64,000 nt of DNA from Impatiens glandulifera (GCF_907164915.1 NW_025919589.1:85040-149039), one strand, 5' to 3'; shown: positions 1 through 11,800, counted from the first letter of the stretch. Translations and numbers: made by a program. The notes: generated by a model from the sequence alone, not told the origin.

Positions 1-602
1 TATGGGTTCTATGCACGATTCATTGGTCCTTGACAAAATTTGAAATAATCCAATATATGGTTTTCCGCATCTACTTCATTATTTCAATTGTGAAATAAAA
101 TATGCAACAAAATTTAGTATTATTTTGGTAAATATTACCTAGTTGATGCAGCCTACAAAATATGGTTGGTTACATTGTACCATATCGCCATACCCTATAT
201 CTCCCGCATCAATTTTTGTCACAACAACAACAATCATATAATGCAAAAGAGGCGTTCAATAAACACTACTCGTCCATTAAATCTGTGATTGAGAGAACTT
301 TTAGAATTTGGAAAAACAAATGGCACATAATATTTTATTCGAGTTCTCTTCAAGGATCTTCAATTGAAAAACAATTGAATATTTTAATGCAACTGCGGGA
401 TTGTATAATTTTATCAGGAGAAATATGATACAATAAATTCTCATTAATTTTGATAGACATCGAAATGAAGGAAGAATTGGGACTACTAATGACAATTACA
501 TGAAAGACGAGGAAGATGAAAGATATTTTAAACCAAATACCGTGAATATTTTTCGAGATGAAATTGCCACACAAATTTATTGTTGCATTAATAAATCTTA
601 AC
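1..602 (+). pseudogene. PIF/Harbinger (HARBI1-like) transposase, C-terminal relic
   Basis: Pieces of a DDE nuclease of the PIF/Harbinger family appear in order but in shifting frames. Near position 2 the reading is GSMHDSLVL, matching the GSxHDS stretch that carries a catalytic Asp. At 129-155 it is YYLVDAAY, matching the YLVDAGY motif with the second Asp. At 162-428 an open segment reads VPYRHTLY and then SSIKSVIERTFRIWKNKW, the usual C-terminal signature of plant HARBI1-like proteins. At 520-600 it ends with FRDEIATQIY, like the usual ELRDEIAxxMW end. At least two frameshifts and an internal stop near 53 break it. The element continues upstream of the window, and no terminal repeat is visible. 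It is a dead transposase copy, not a host gene. Confidence 0.8.
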
Positions 603-1345
603 ATTTAGTATTTTTTTATAATATTATTCTCGTACAATAAAAAATAAAATAAATAAAAAACGTGCTAATAATAAAATTTTGTTTGATTTTGAATTTATTT
701 AAAAATACGAATTTATTAAATAAAATATAATAAATAAAAAATAATTAATAAATTAATTATAATAATTTTTTTGTTAAACTAATTAATATAGTACAATAAA
801 AAATAAATGAAATGAAAAGTATAATTTTTTATTAAAATTTATTACTAAAATATTTAGTATGTAAAAATAAATTTAAAATTAAAAGAGTATTTTAGTATTT
901 AAAAAATTATTTTAAGTGATGCAATTAATTGTAAAATTGATTTTTCTATAGATTAAATAAAAAAAAACTTTGGACAAATACCTAAAAGATCACAAATTTG
1001 AACTTAAATGGATCATTTTGGATAACTTTTTTTACATATCTTCTCACAATCTTGGATAGTTTTGGTTTTTAATTTTTTTAATATGATTCTATGTACCGTC
1101 CTATTATTGTAGTATAGATTTTCCCACCAAAAAATAATTCATTGAGTAATGCGCTTTGTCATTCATCTAGAATAATCTTCAATATTTTACTTTATCTTAT
1201 AGATAATCTTTAAATATGTTCCAAACAATGTTATTTCAATATTTCAAAAATAAATTAAGAAGAAAACCGAAATAATTTTAAATTTGTGTAGAACAAAGTT
1301 ATTTATGACAAAATTTATGACTAGTTAACAACACACCTTACATCT
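603..1345. other. AT-rich spacer, no gene seen
   Basis: Long A/T runs with no open frame of useful length and no recognisable coding motif on either strand. Confidence 0.6.
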
Positions 1346-1347
1346 AC

Positions 1348-1478
1348 TGTTCCAGATTTAATGCTCCACCCTATACCAGTTGATTTTTCATTTTTCTTTC
1401 GTCATTAATTTTGACTTATTTTATAAACTAACCATTTTTTATGAAGGTGGTGTAGAGTGGAGCACCTAATCTGGAACA
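1348..1478. repeat. Short inverted-repeat element (MITE-like)
   Basis: The left end starts TGTTCCAGATT and continues into TGCTCCACCCTATACC. The right end, read in reverse complement, starts TGTTCCAGATTAGG and continues into TGCTCCACTCTACACC. The ~28-bp arms are therefore nearly matching inverted repeats around ~75 bp of AT-rich DNA. This looks like a MITE, but I found no convincing target duplication, so the superfamily is unassigned. Confidence 0.5.
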
Positions 1479-1668
1479 ACAAATTTGAGCCCGGTTAACA
1501 ACTAAAAAGAAATAAACAAAAACTATTACCTCATAACCACCGCGAGAGTACACCCTAATTAACCCTAATTAAGAAAGAAAATTAGGTTTTATACAACTTT
1601 ATAAACAAGACTCATGAAATAACACAAAAGTTTCAAATGATCATTCGAATTCAAATAAATTAAATCTT

Positions 1669-1894
1669 TCACAAAGCAAGCATAGATAGTCCACGCAAGC
1701 TTTCCTCATCTGATTCAAATCCAACTGGTGCCGCCCTTATCAGCCTTTGACAAACAAGCCGGAGTGCTCTTTCCCACCTTGCTCCTCCTCCTCCTTCGGC
1801 GAGGATTCCGTCAGAACCGCGATAGATCTGACGGAGTTGAAAGAAGAAAAGACTTGTGGCGTAAATCATATCTTTGTAAACTTCTTTTATGGGA
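1669..1894 (-). CDS. Unrecognised terminal exon or gene fragment
   Basis: The minus strand is open across an unusually GC-rich patch for this window. It reads through RGSDGILAEGGGGARW and RALRLVCQRLIRAAPVGF and ends SLRGLSMLAL before a TGA at 1671-1669. Just upstream on the same strand is a plausible splice acceptor (TTTCAG, ending at 1895), so this may be the last coding exon of a gene or a retained fragment of one. The composition is protein-like (Arg, Ala, Gly, Leu) rather than AT-noise. I do not recognise the family. The plus strand is open over 1747-1986 but begins in a serine and proline run and looks like the shadow of this frame. No partner exon was found nearby, so it may be a transduplicated or relic fragment. 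Confidence 0.3.
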
Positions 1895-2076
1895 CTGAAA
1901 CTGCAAGTAATCTTCAAAATGAAGAATGGCCATGCCAATCCAGCCATAAGAGGACTTATACAATGACCATTGATGATGAGGGTTAGTTTAGCTATACTGG
2001 CTAACAAGTGAAAACCCATATTATTGCTTAGTACAAACTCACAAGTTGGAATATGAGAGTGTAGTAGTTTGTACAA

Positions 2077-2598
2077 TTTATTATGTTTTGTTTTCTTATA
2101 GAATTTATGACAACTTTAATTATTTGGTTTTTGTGTCAATATCACTTGTTTGGAATTAACACTTTCTGAGTTACAACAATTATCAATCCTTTTACCTATG
2201 TGAATTTAGATGAAATAATATTTTTGTAACATAATTTAATTTACGGTAGATATTTTCTCATTAAAACTCGTACCCACCAAAAAAAAATATGATTTGAATA
2301 TTTATATAGATACAATGACGCTTAATTGAAAATATTGAAGGTGTAAAATACGCTCTCTCTCTCTCCACCCTATCATGTAATTTCTCTTTCCTAATTTATT
2401 TAATTTACGGTAGTAATAATTACATATCCATAATTACTAATTTATATTTTCTATCATAATTATTAATTTTTTTTTAATTTTTATTTTATTTTATCTCTCA
2501 TATAAATATATTGTTTTTTTTATTAATTTTATATAAATATATATTTTTAACACAAATTATATAAAATATCTTATTATCTTATTTTATGTGTAATATAC

Positions 2599-2630
<32 letters not shown>

Positions 2631-5108
2631 TTTAAATTTTCTCATAATAATTATTAATTTATCTCTTCTTTAATAATTACTAATTTCTCTTTCTTAATTA
2701 ATATTTTTATTATTTTATCTTTCATGTATATATATATATATATTTTTCTTTATTAATTATATATAAATTAATTATGATTTGAATATTGTAATGGTAACTT
2801 AATATGGACTAACAAATAAAAGCTAGAAGTTATGAATTGTGGGATAGAAACAGCATATTAAAGTGTGAATTCATGGTTTTGATTTGTTGAGATTGTCCAA
2901 AATATTTGGCATGAACAACACTCTTCAAAAAAAAAATTAAAGTAAAAAATAAAAAATAATTGAGGGAAGAAATGATTTGGCGTAATTTGATTAGTTGAAA
3001 AAAAAATCTTTCGCTCCCATATTTTCTCACACTTTTTTTATTTTTTCAACCAATAAGGTGATGTCACGTCATTCTCTCTTCCATTTCTTATTTTCATTTT
3101 CCTCCCCTATCACTCTTCAAATAAAAGTTTGAATGTATATATAAAATTTTTATAAAAAAATTGTGTATATGTGGTTGGCTAATAATGTAGACACTAAAAT
3201 TAAATTTATAGATGTGACTTATATCTAATTGATAAACACAAATTTAATTTAAAAAATATGCATTATAATTTATTTGGATAACAAGTGACTAGTTAGATAA
3301 TTTGATTTGTCAAATAGATTAATGTTTATATTTCAGATCCAATTTTTTTAAGAAAACATTATAAATACAATTTATCACTAAATTTGTATGTAACACATAT
3401 TTTATTATTTAAAAAAAGGGAAAGCAAGAGTTCATGTTAGAAGAGGGGTCAACCTTTTTTTACTAAAGCCCTTCAATTTTAAGAGATAGTATAAGTTAGC
3501 AACCCAATTTAAGTTCTAAGTAAATAAATGACATTAGATTTGAAGAATCAAAAGTGGGAGAAGGACAAGAAAAAGACAATGTAGGGTCCAATGGAAATTT
3601 CCAGGAAATTTCTTACATGTCATATATTTTGTTCACTTGTTCTAGGACAACTTTTTATTTATTTATTTATTTATTTCCTTTATCTATTTCTAATCTTATT
3701 TTTTTTATTATTCAAATATATATCCAAGATTGCCAGCCAATTTTAGTTATGAAACAAGTTATAGTCAATCTTAATTTATTTTAAAAATTCACATTTCTAA
3801 TCAGGATTTGAATTTGAGCACCATCTAATTAATATATTACTAATACTTAATACTTTCCCAACTACATTTTTACATGTTTTACAAAATATATATGAAAAAA
3901 TAAAGAAAAGTTCTTCCACCCTATTAGTGGAGACTCATAATTTAATAGTAGAGCATTACAAAATAAAGAAAAGTTCTTCCACTCTGAGCTCTTTGAATAG
4001 TTTTATTATTTTTTATTATTTTGATTTCTTTTTGGTTTATTTGAAAATGTTATATAAATTTTGTTTTGTTAATAACTTTTTTTTTGTTTTGTGTGTTATT
4101 TTTTGAGGTAATTAAAAAATTATAATAGGGTATCCTTCAATAATGTTTTTGAATTAATATTTTAATTAAATTAGACTCTTTGGTAGTTTATTAAAAAAAT
4201 TATAATTGCTTACCAAATTCATTTCTAATATTTTTATTATAGAAATGGGTGTCTACACTCTTAATTTTGAAATTAAATTATGAAAAAGCATGGTAATTCA
4301 TTAACAGTACTTCTGGAATATTATTTGAGAAAAGATAGAGCTTCAAGTAAAATTATGAAAATTGCAATGCATGATCTTGATTAATATTTAGTTATGATTA
4401 TAACTTGTTTCAGATGTCCTTAATTAGTCCATTCTTTTATTTCAAAATTTCCAGTTATCAATTTAATATTTTCATTTGTTTGGAAATTATGGGGGAGAAA
4501 ACTTGAGTTATTCATGTAGAAAAGTCAAATAGGATTTGATCCGAATAGTGACAATCAACATCTCTTTAAGAGCATACACGTGTAAAGCACATAAAGGACC
4601 ATCTGTCTGTAAAACACATACAAAATATTCATATGCTAGGATAAAATAATATGGACAACTCATTTTCATACTTTATTATCCAGGCCTGTTCGAAAGAAAT
4701 TATTTGAATAAAAAGAAAAAAAAATAATTTGTGATGATTTTGAAGAATTGAGAATATTTTTTTGATAAAAAAAGTTTAAAGAGTATTTATATATATAAAT
4801 AAAATATTTTAATATTTTAATTAATGAATTAAGTAATAATAAAAGAAAAGTGAGACAATGTTTGAGTTATTTAAATAAAATAACTGAATGTTTTAATTAA
4901 GTGTTTATACATTTTGAAGTGATCACATACTTGTTCATTCAGGATCCTCTGCTACCGTTTCTTCTTTACTCTCTATTCCCTCTCACTCTCATAAGAGGAA
5001 CAAAGTGAATATCATACTTAACAAGTATCAGAATTATCATTTTCAATAATTTTAATTATTTGGCACTAAAATATATTGGACATATATTATTTAAGTATAG
5101 GGAAGTTA
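2077..5108. other. AT-rich intergenic region, no gene seen
   Basis: No supported coding region. It contains simple repeats, including (AAT)10 at 2601-2630 and a TA run near 2730-2745. A 23-bp stretch around TAAAGAAAAGTTCTTCCAC occurs twice (about 3898 and 3961). Short open frames such as 3554-3784 are rich in Phe, Ile and Tyr from T-rich DNA and have no motif. Confidence 0.6.
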
Positions 5109-6360
5109 TGTTGAGATGTCTTGAATTGATGAGGCAATGAAAGAGAATATTGAACAAAAAAAAAGTATATCTTTTTGGTGTGTAATCTTGATTTAAGGAA
5201 ATAAGATTAACAATAAAAGAATATGATCTTTTATTATGGTAATATAACTAGGAAAGTATTATGATAATATTTTGGAGATTATTTACCAAAATATTGTGTT
5301 GACCTAGTTGAAGACTATTTAAAGGTGCAGTCGTGCACTTCAGAAAGTTGAAGTCTTTGGCTTGAGAGCATCGTTTTCACCAGTCTCAGTTCTGTAACTG
5401 TTAGGGTTTTGGGGGACCGAGTGTTATATAAACTCGTGTCATAACCCTACTTTATACGGTTGTAATCTTTGTTCTGATCTACTAATAATATTCTCTCTTT
5501 CTGGTGGACGTAGCCAAGTTTTATCTTGGTGAACTACGTTAAAATCTGTGTCGTTCTTTGTTGATTACGTCATCCCACGCGTTCCGTTACAACAAACTGG
5601 TATCAGAGCTTTAGGTTATTCGATTGTTTGTTCTTTCAATTGAGATGACAGTAGTAAGAATCAAGACAACAAGTTCAAAAGAAGAGTGCGATGTGGCAAA
5701 TCAAGATGCGAGCTTTGCTGAAACAACAGGGCTTATGGGGGTCACTGAAGTTGTTAATAGGAGCATAAATAACCATTGATATTGTCATTCCGGTGGAGAA
5801 GATAATGTGGCAGATCAAGATACGTGCTCTACTAATACGACAAGGCTTATGGTGTTGCTGAAGTTATTGGTAGGAGTAGAACAATCATTGAGATTGTCAA
5901 TCTAGAGGAGAAGATAATGTGACAGATGAAAATGCGGGCTTCACTGAAACAACAAGGCTTATGGGGGTCGTTGAAGTTGTCAACAGGAGCAAAAACAACC
6001 ATTGAGATTGTCATTCTGGAGGAGAAGATAATGTGGCAGATCAAGATGCGAACTCTAATACAACGACATGGCTTATGGGCTTACTGAAGTTAGCGGTAGA
6101 AGCAAGACAACAATTGAGATTGTCATTCTGGAAGAAAGATTATATGGAAGATCAAGATGCGGGTTCTACAAAAACGATAGGCCTTATGGGGTTGCTGAAG
6201 TTATCAATAGGAGCAAAACAACCGTTGAGATTGCCATTCTGAAGAAGGTGAATATGTCAGAACCATTCACCTACGAAGAAACTGTATTCGGTTCTGAAAC
6301 TACACAATGGTTTACAAAAATGAGAATATTTAAGTCAAGGTGGAGATTTATTGAGTCGAC
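5109..6360 (+). mobile_element. Copia-G: truncated Ty1-copia element (5' LTR, PBS, leader)
   Basis: An LTR with TG...CA ends (5109-5594, 486 bp) is followed after 3 bp by TGGTATCAGAGC (5598-5609), the site complementary to the 3' end of initiator tRNA-Met used by copia elements. The LTR has a TATATAAA box near 5425-5432. Downstream lies a five-unit minisatellite and a short open stretch ending at 6373. Homology to the next repeat block begins near 6360, and no pol domain or 3' LTR is visible. It is therefore a 5' fragment or a non-autonomous derivative. The five bases before the LTR are agtta; their partner copy was not found, as expected for a truncated element. Confidence 0.75.
5705..6262 (+). 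repeat. Minisatellite, five units of 107-114 bp, in the Copia-G leader
   Basis: Five direct copies start at 5705, 5819, 5931, 6045 and 6156. Each runs from GATGCG through GGCTTATGG and GAAGTT to ATTGAGATTGTCATTCTGGA and ends near GTGGCAGATCAA. Unit lengths are 114, 112, 114, 111 and about 107 bp. Units 3 to 5 share one frame, giving a repeated DQDA...LMG pattern. The 112-bp unit shifts the frame and in-frame stops occur in units 1 and 2, so the array as a whole is not one intact protein. Confidence 0.85.
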
Positions 6361-6365
6361 TTTAA

Positions 6366-7140
6366 ATAATTGACATTCAAATTATTATTTATAAAACTAT
6401 ATGTTAAAATTTATGTATGTATATTTAACATATTAATTAGTTTTTAAATAACATATTTAACACATTTAACTTATTAAATTAATTTAAGTTTTATAAATTA
6501 GAATAAATAAATAAATTAATAATTATATTTTATAATTTTTACTAAAAATATAATTTAATATATATATATATATATATAAATAATTAACATGAGTGTGTCA
6601 AAATAAGACATGATACAAATGAAAATAGGTATTGACACGACGATTGTGTCAAAATATTGATCAACTCTAGTCGTAATAACACGAAACCCGAATTTAAAAA
6701 CGAGTTATCACGACACGAATAAACTAATGGAAACGAAAGAGTCTGTGGATCATAATATTTTGAGTGAGTTAAGACACGACACAACATGCATAAGATTTTG
6801 ACATGATACGACACGACACAATTGAGAGTATAACACGACTTGCCCGAGTCGAAAACGACTGTTTATGCACGATGTCCAACTCTACTCCTACTACACCTCT
6901 AGATGAGTCTCTAGGCGGGTTGCCACTCAGAATAATCGTGACATATTGGACACGTTGTTTGGCGTCCAAACTAGTTCCTAATGTAGACATCTTGATGCTG
7001 ACGTTGGAAGAAGGGGAAGATGATAATTTGTTCCCGTCTCGAAATCACAACAACATAGGCTTCAGTGATGATGACCTAGAAAGTCTTCTAGTTGAATCTC
7101 TTGCGAGATCGCAACAATCATAAATGACTCAATGTTGTAC
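6366..7140. repeat. U0, left part: first unit of the ~1 kb tandem repeat array
   Basis: This is the left three quarters of a repeat unit that recurs at 13.7, 14.7 and 15.8 kb. Order: an AT-rich block beginning near TTTAAATAATTGAC, a block rich in ACACGAC-type words (6590-6860), then a less repetitive core from ATGTCCAACTC (6873) to ACTCAATG (7134). The unit is interrupted by Copia-A and resumes at 13440. On the plus strand the core is open from 6803 to 7123, ending SLLVESLARSQQS; on the minus strand it is open over 6769-6990. Neither translation matches a family I recognise. Confidence 0.8.
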
Positions 7141-7145
7141 GATTG
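7141..7145. repeat. Left 5-bp target site duplication of Copia-A (gattg)
   Basis: GATTG lies immediately before the TGTTAG start of the 5' LTR. An identical GATTG follows the 3' LTR at 13435-13439. Removing the element and one copy restores the continuity of repeat unit U0. Confidence 0.95.
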
Positions 7146-7678
7146 TGTTAGATTTATTGGACTAATAAATATAAATAATGTGTTTGGGCTATTTTTTTTA
7201 TTTGGAATTCAATAAAAATAAAGTGATCATTAAGTATTTATTATTTTTTATTGAATAAGTCACATAATTAATATAATTAATAGTACGTAACGGTTATGTG
7301 TAGAAACCGTCAATTTATTTATTATTTATGATGGTTAAATAATAAATAAATAAATAAATATAAAAGGGTTGTGGTTCCCCGATTCACAAGTCCGTCAGTT
7401 TTCATTTTCTCATTAACCTCCATCGTAAGAGAGAAGAAGGGAGAAAACCGCTTGTAGAATCGGAAGAGCAAACCCAAACTCAAAGATCTTCATCATGAAT
7501 TCAGGTACGCTTCCGCTTGTTTAATCAACTTATGGACATAGAGAAATTTATGTATTAGGATTGTGATTCATTCATGTTAGATATTATCGATCTATAAGAT
7601 TATAGATTAAAGCCTGAAAAGAAATCTAATATGTATTTATTTAGAATCATGAATTTAGGACTAAAGAAAATTCCTACA
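7146..7678 (+). repeat. Copia-A 5' LTR with TATA box, gag start codon and splice donor
   Basis: TG...CA ends (TGTTAG...CCTACA). A TATAAAAG box at 7359-7366 predicts transcription starting near 7390. About 100 nt downstream, still inside the LTR, ATGAATTCAG (7495-7504) is followed by GTACGC, a candidate splice donor. Without splicing, this ATG opens a nine-codon frame that stops inside the LTR. Confidence 0.9.
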
Positions 7679-7680
7679 AT

Positions 7681-7692
7681 TGGTATCAGAGC
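7681..7692 (+). other. Copia-A primer-binding site (tRNA-iMet)
   Basis: TGGTATCAGAGC starts two bases after the 5' LTR end, complementary to the 3' end of plant initiator tRNA-Met. It lies inside the predicted leader intron. Confidence 0.95.
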
Positions 7693-8037
7693 CAATCTCT
7701 ATGTTAGTTTGTTGATATTAAGATTTTTTTTATGATATCATATTATGATTAAATCATGAATTCAGATATCGTACTAAAGATGATGATAATGATTTTTTGG
7801 GTTTGGATAATGATTTTTTGGGTTTGCGATTCTGGTTATTATTTTTTTTTTTAAATAAATAATTAAATTCAGGACTAAGTCTAACCGTTATTATTTAAAT
7901 AATAAATTAAAGATTAAGTTTTGAAAAGTTCAAAAATTTAATTATTTATTTAATAAATAAATATTTTATTATAAATAAATCACATCACCTATAATTAAGA
8001 GAATTAAGAGGATATATATATTATTAAATCTATGAAA

Positions 8038-8175
8038 CCGATATATATTATTAAATATATTTACAGAAAATAACCGATATATATATTATTAAATATATTT
8101 ACCGATATATATATTATTAAATATATTTACAGAAAACTGTAACCGATATATATTATTGAATATATATAAAATAGT
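8038..8175 (+). repeat. Short AT-rich tandem repeats in the Copia-A leader
   Basis: Four imperfect copies of an ACCGATATATATTATTAAAT-type unit of about 37-56 bp, several ending TTTACAGAAAA. Confidence 0.75.
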
Positions 8176-8499
8176 TAATTATTATGTTTATTATGTGATA
8201 TATATTTATTTTATTTGGAACATAAAAAATATAATTAAAGAATTATATTTTTTTTAAAGAATTATATTTAAAATATATATACGGGTTATATATCTCTTTC
8301 TTTTCATAATATTATGAAAGAATAAAATAATATTAAGAAAACAATTAAGAATTTAAGGAATTAAGAATTTAATTAATAAATTCAATTAGGCTTTTGAGAT
8401 TTAAGGAGTTTATTATTCTAACTAATCAATTGAAACAACATATTACCAAGGTAATCTATCTTATGAATGTTGATTCGGTATATAGATTTTAAATGATAA

Positions 8500-8736
8500 G
8501 TACGTCTGTAATTCATGCGGATATTATATCGGTCCAAAGATAGATTAATATTGTCGGGAATTACAGAAGTACCTGTGATGATGAATATGTGACGATTATT
8601 CGGTTCCATGTGAACAATAATTCAATCCAAAGATAGAATCATTGTTTGACAGGATTTATTGTCAGTATTTGATCATTGCACAAAATATCACTTACAAGTT
8701 AATATTTCTGTCCAAAGACTAAATATTAATGTTGTG
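8500..8736 (+). promoter_or_regulatory. Three-hairpin array with CCAAAG loops in the Copia-A leader
   Basis: Hairpin 1 has arms 8500-8514 and 8558-8572 (14 of 15 pairs) enclosing GGTCCAAAGATAG. Hairpin 2 has arms 8612-8623 and 8636-8646 (10 of 11) around loop AATCCAAAGATA. Hairpin 3 has arms about 8699-8707 and 8721-8729 (9 of 9) around CTGTCCAAAGACT. The same words at the top of hairpins recur in Copia-E (44996-45204) and Copia-B (32149-32284), so this is a family feature. A role as an RNA packaging or splicing-control element is my inference. Confidence 0.6.
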
Positions 8737-8828
8737 CTAGATATTTTTTTTTGATGGAAAAATCTCAATGTGAATTTATTAATCAAGATGTGAAAAATGT
8801 GTTCATAGTATTTTTTGTTTAATTTCAG

Positions 8829-11800
8829 TTAATGCTTCCGCATCTACAATATCTGCCAATGTCAATTCTATTCCTATACTGAATGGAAATAACTTTAAGG
8901 ATTGGAAGGATAATGTTTTGATTATCCTCGGGTGTTTGGATCTAGACCTTGCGCTTCAGATTGATCGACCCATTATTACGGATCAAGGTTCCCTTGTTGA
9001 AAAACAGGACCTTGAAAAATGGGAAAGATCAAATCGCATGTGTCTAATGATCATTAAACGAGGAATTCCAGAAACGTTTAGGGGTGATATCTCTGAAGTC
9101 ACTAATGCTAAGGAATTCATTGAGAAAATTGAGAAACGTTTTGCAAAAAACGATAAGGCTGAAACAAGCACGCTTCTTGCGAGTTTGACCTCAATGAAGT
9201 ATAAGGGAAAAGGAAACATAAGGGAGTACATAATGGAAATGTCTCACCTTGCTTCAAAACTAAAAGCACTAAAATTAGAGCTTTCTGATGAATTGCTCGT
9301 GCATTTGGTTTTGATCTCTCTTCCTGCACAGTTTAATCAGTTTAAGGTCAGTTATAACTGTCAGAAGGAGAAATGGACTCTTAATGAGTTAATTTCATAT
9401 TGTGTGCAAGAAGAAGAGAGATTGAAGCAAGATCGGACGGAAAGTGCTCATTTGGCTTCAGGAAGTAATTTCAGAGATAAAAATAATAAAAGGAAGAACC
9501 CTAAAGAAGTTGCAGGTGGTCCCGTGCAAAAGAAACAACAAACTAAAGAAAATGAGGAATTTAGTTGTTTCTTTTGTCGGCAATCCACACACTTGAAGAG
9601 GGACTGCACTAAATATCACGCATGGCGTGCAAAGAAAGGTGAATCTCTTACTTTAGTTTGCTCTGAGGTTAATTTAACTTCAGTACCGAGTCACACTTGG
9701 TGGGTAGATTCTGGTGCTACTACTCACATTAGTGTTTCTATGCAGGGTTGCCTGAGCTGCCGAAAGCCAAGTGATGATGAAAGATTCATTTTTGTGGGCA
9801 ATGGCAAATCAGTTGAAGTTGAGGCTATTAGGAATTTTAGATTATTATTAAGAACTGGTTTTTATTTGGATTTGAAAGACACTTTTGTTGTACCGTCTTT
9901 TAGACGGAATTTGGTTTCTATTTCTGTTTTGGACAAATTTGGCTATTATTGTTCATTTGGAAATGGTCAGTTTAGTCTTTCTTTAAATTCAAATATTATT
10001 GCAAATGGTTCTTTGTCAGTTTATGATAATCTATATTTATTTGATACAATTGCCTTATATAATGAAACTTTGCATACAAGTAATCGCGGTACTAAAAGAA
10101 AATTAACAACTGAGAATTCTGCATCAATTTGGCACAAGCGTTTAGGTCATATATCTAAACACAGAATTGAAAGGCTTGTAAATGATGGAATTCTTGATTC
10201 TCTTGATTTTTCCAATTTTGAGGTTTGTATTGGATGTATTAAGGGAAAGCAAACAAACGTAAGGAAATTGGGTGTCAACAGAACTACAGACGTCTTAGAA
10301 CTCATTCATACTGATATTTGTGGGCCATTCCCTACGGCTTCTTGGAATAGTCAACGATATTTTATTTTGTTCATAGATGATTATTCAAGATATGGCTACC
10401 TTTATCTCATTAGTGAGAAGTCCCAAACACTGGACGTGTTTAAGGCATACAAAGCTGAAGTAGAAAATCAGCTTGGTAAAAGAATTAAAGTTATCAGATC
10501 TGACCGTGGTGGTGAATACTATGGTCGATATGATGGATCAGGAGAACAACGTCCAGGACCATTTGCTAAATTCCTAGAGGAATGTGGAATTGTACCTCAA
10601 TACACTATGTCAGGTTCTCCTCGCATGAATGGTGTATCTGAGAGACGAAACAGAACTCTTAAAGATATGGTAAGAAGCATGATTTCTCATTCTACTTTAC
10701 CGGAATCTCTCTAGGGAGAAGCAATAAAGACTGCAGCATATATTCTCAATAGAGTTCCAACTAAAGCAACAACTAAAACTCCTTATGAGCTTTGGACCGG
10801 TAAAAAGCCAATCCTAAAGCATTTTCATATTTGGGGATGTCCAGCAGAAGCAAGGCCTTATAAGCCTCATGAAAAGAAATTGGACTCCAAAACAGTTAGT
10901 TGTTACTTTATTGGATATTATGAGAAATCAAGGGGTTATAAGTTTTTTGTTCCCACGAACAGAACTATTTTTGAGACGGAAAATGTAGTGTTCTTTGAGG
11001 ATATTGAGTTTGAGGGGAGAAATACTAAGGAATTTGTATTTGAAGAGGAATTTGTTCAAATTCCTATAATTGCTACTGATGATAATCATGAATTTATTTA
11101 TGATATTAATCAAGAAGCAATTCCAGAACTTCAAGACAATAATACAAATCTTCCCATTGAAAATGAGGTAAACATTCCTGAAGAACAAACTCAATAACCT
11201 CAAGAACAAATGCCATTACGGAGATCCACGAGAGAAAGGAGAAATGCTATTTCGGATGACTATATTGTATTTCTCCAAGAACATGAGGATAGCGTTGAAA
11301 TGATGGAAGATGATCCTATCAACTTACATCAAGCAATGCATAGTTCTAATTCTCATAAATGGATTATTGCCATGAATGAATAAATTAAGTCTATGGAAGA
11401 CAATGACGTTTGGGATCTAGTCTCATTACCTGAAGGTGCGAAACCTATTGGTTGTAAATGGATATTTAAAACCAAAAAGGATTCAAAGGGTGATGTAGAA
11501 AGATATAAGACACATCTTGTTGCAAAGGGTTTCACTCAGAGGGAAGGTATTGATTTTACAGAAACATTTTCCCCTGTTTCGACAAAGGACTCTTTTAGGA
11601 CGATCATGGCATTAGTGGCGCATTTTGATCTTGAGCTACACCAAATGGATGTTAAGACTGCGTTTCTAAATGGAAACATTGATGAAACAATTTTTATGAA
11701 CCAACCAGAAAATTTTGTGGTGGGAGATCCAAACAAAATGGTTTGTAAACTAAAGAAATCCATATATGGTCTCAAGCAAGCTTCTCGTCAATGGTATCAC

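Larger units (their letters stand above)
7495..8828 (+). promoter_or_regulatory. Copia-A predicted leader intron carrying PBS and LTR end (donor 7505, acceptor 8828)
   Basis: Exon 1 would be ATGAATTCAG (7495-7504), with donor GT at 7505-7506. The acceptor AATTTCAG ends at 8828. Joining gives ATG AAT TCA G|TT AAT GCT: M N S V N A, which continues without a stop into the conserved gag start IPILNGNNFKDWKDNV. The 1,324-nt intron removes the LTR end, the primer site and the leader. Exon 2 has no in-frame ATG until well inside gag, so splicing supplies the start. The same architecture, in the same phase, occurs in Copia-B. No transcript was available to confirm it. Confidence 0.7.

Noticed and set aside
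1747..1986. Plus-strand gene
   Set aside because: Low-complexity start and no motif; the minus strand over the same DNA looks more protein-like.
4684..4740. MITE terminus (AGGCCTGTT, similar to 57751)
   Set aside because: No matching inverted end or target duplication found at either place.
5705..6262. CRISPR-like array
   Set aside because: Units of 107-114 bp repeat over their whole length with no spacers, inside a plant retrotransposon.
6769..6990. Minus-strand gene in the 1-kb repeat units
   Set aside because: The corresponding frames in U1, U2 and U3 are broken or different, and part of the frame lies in the ACACGAC word block.
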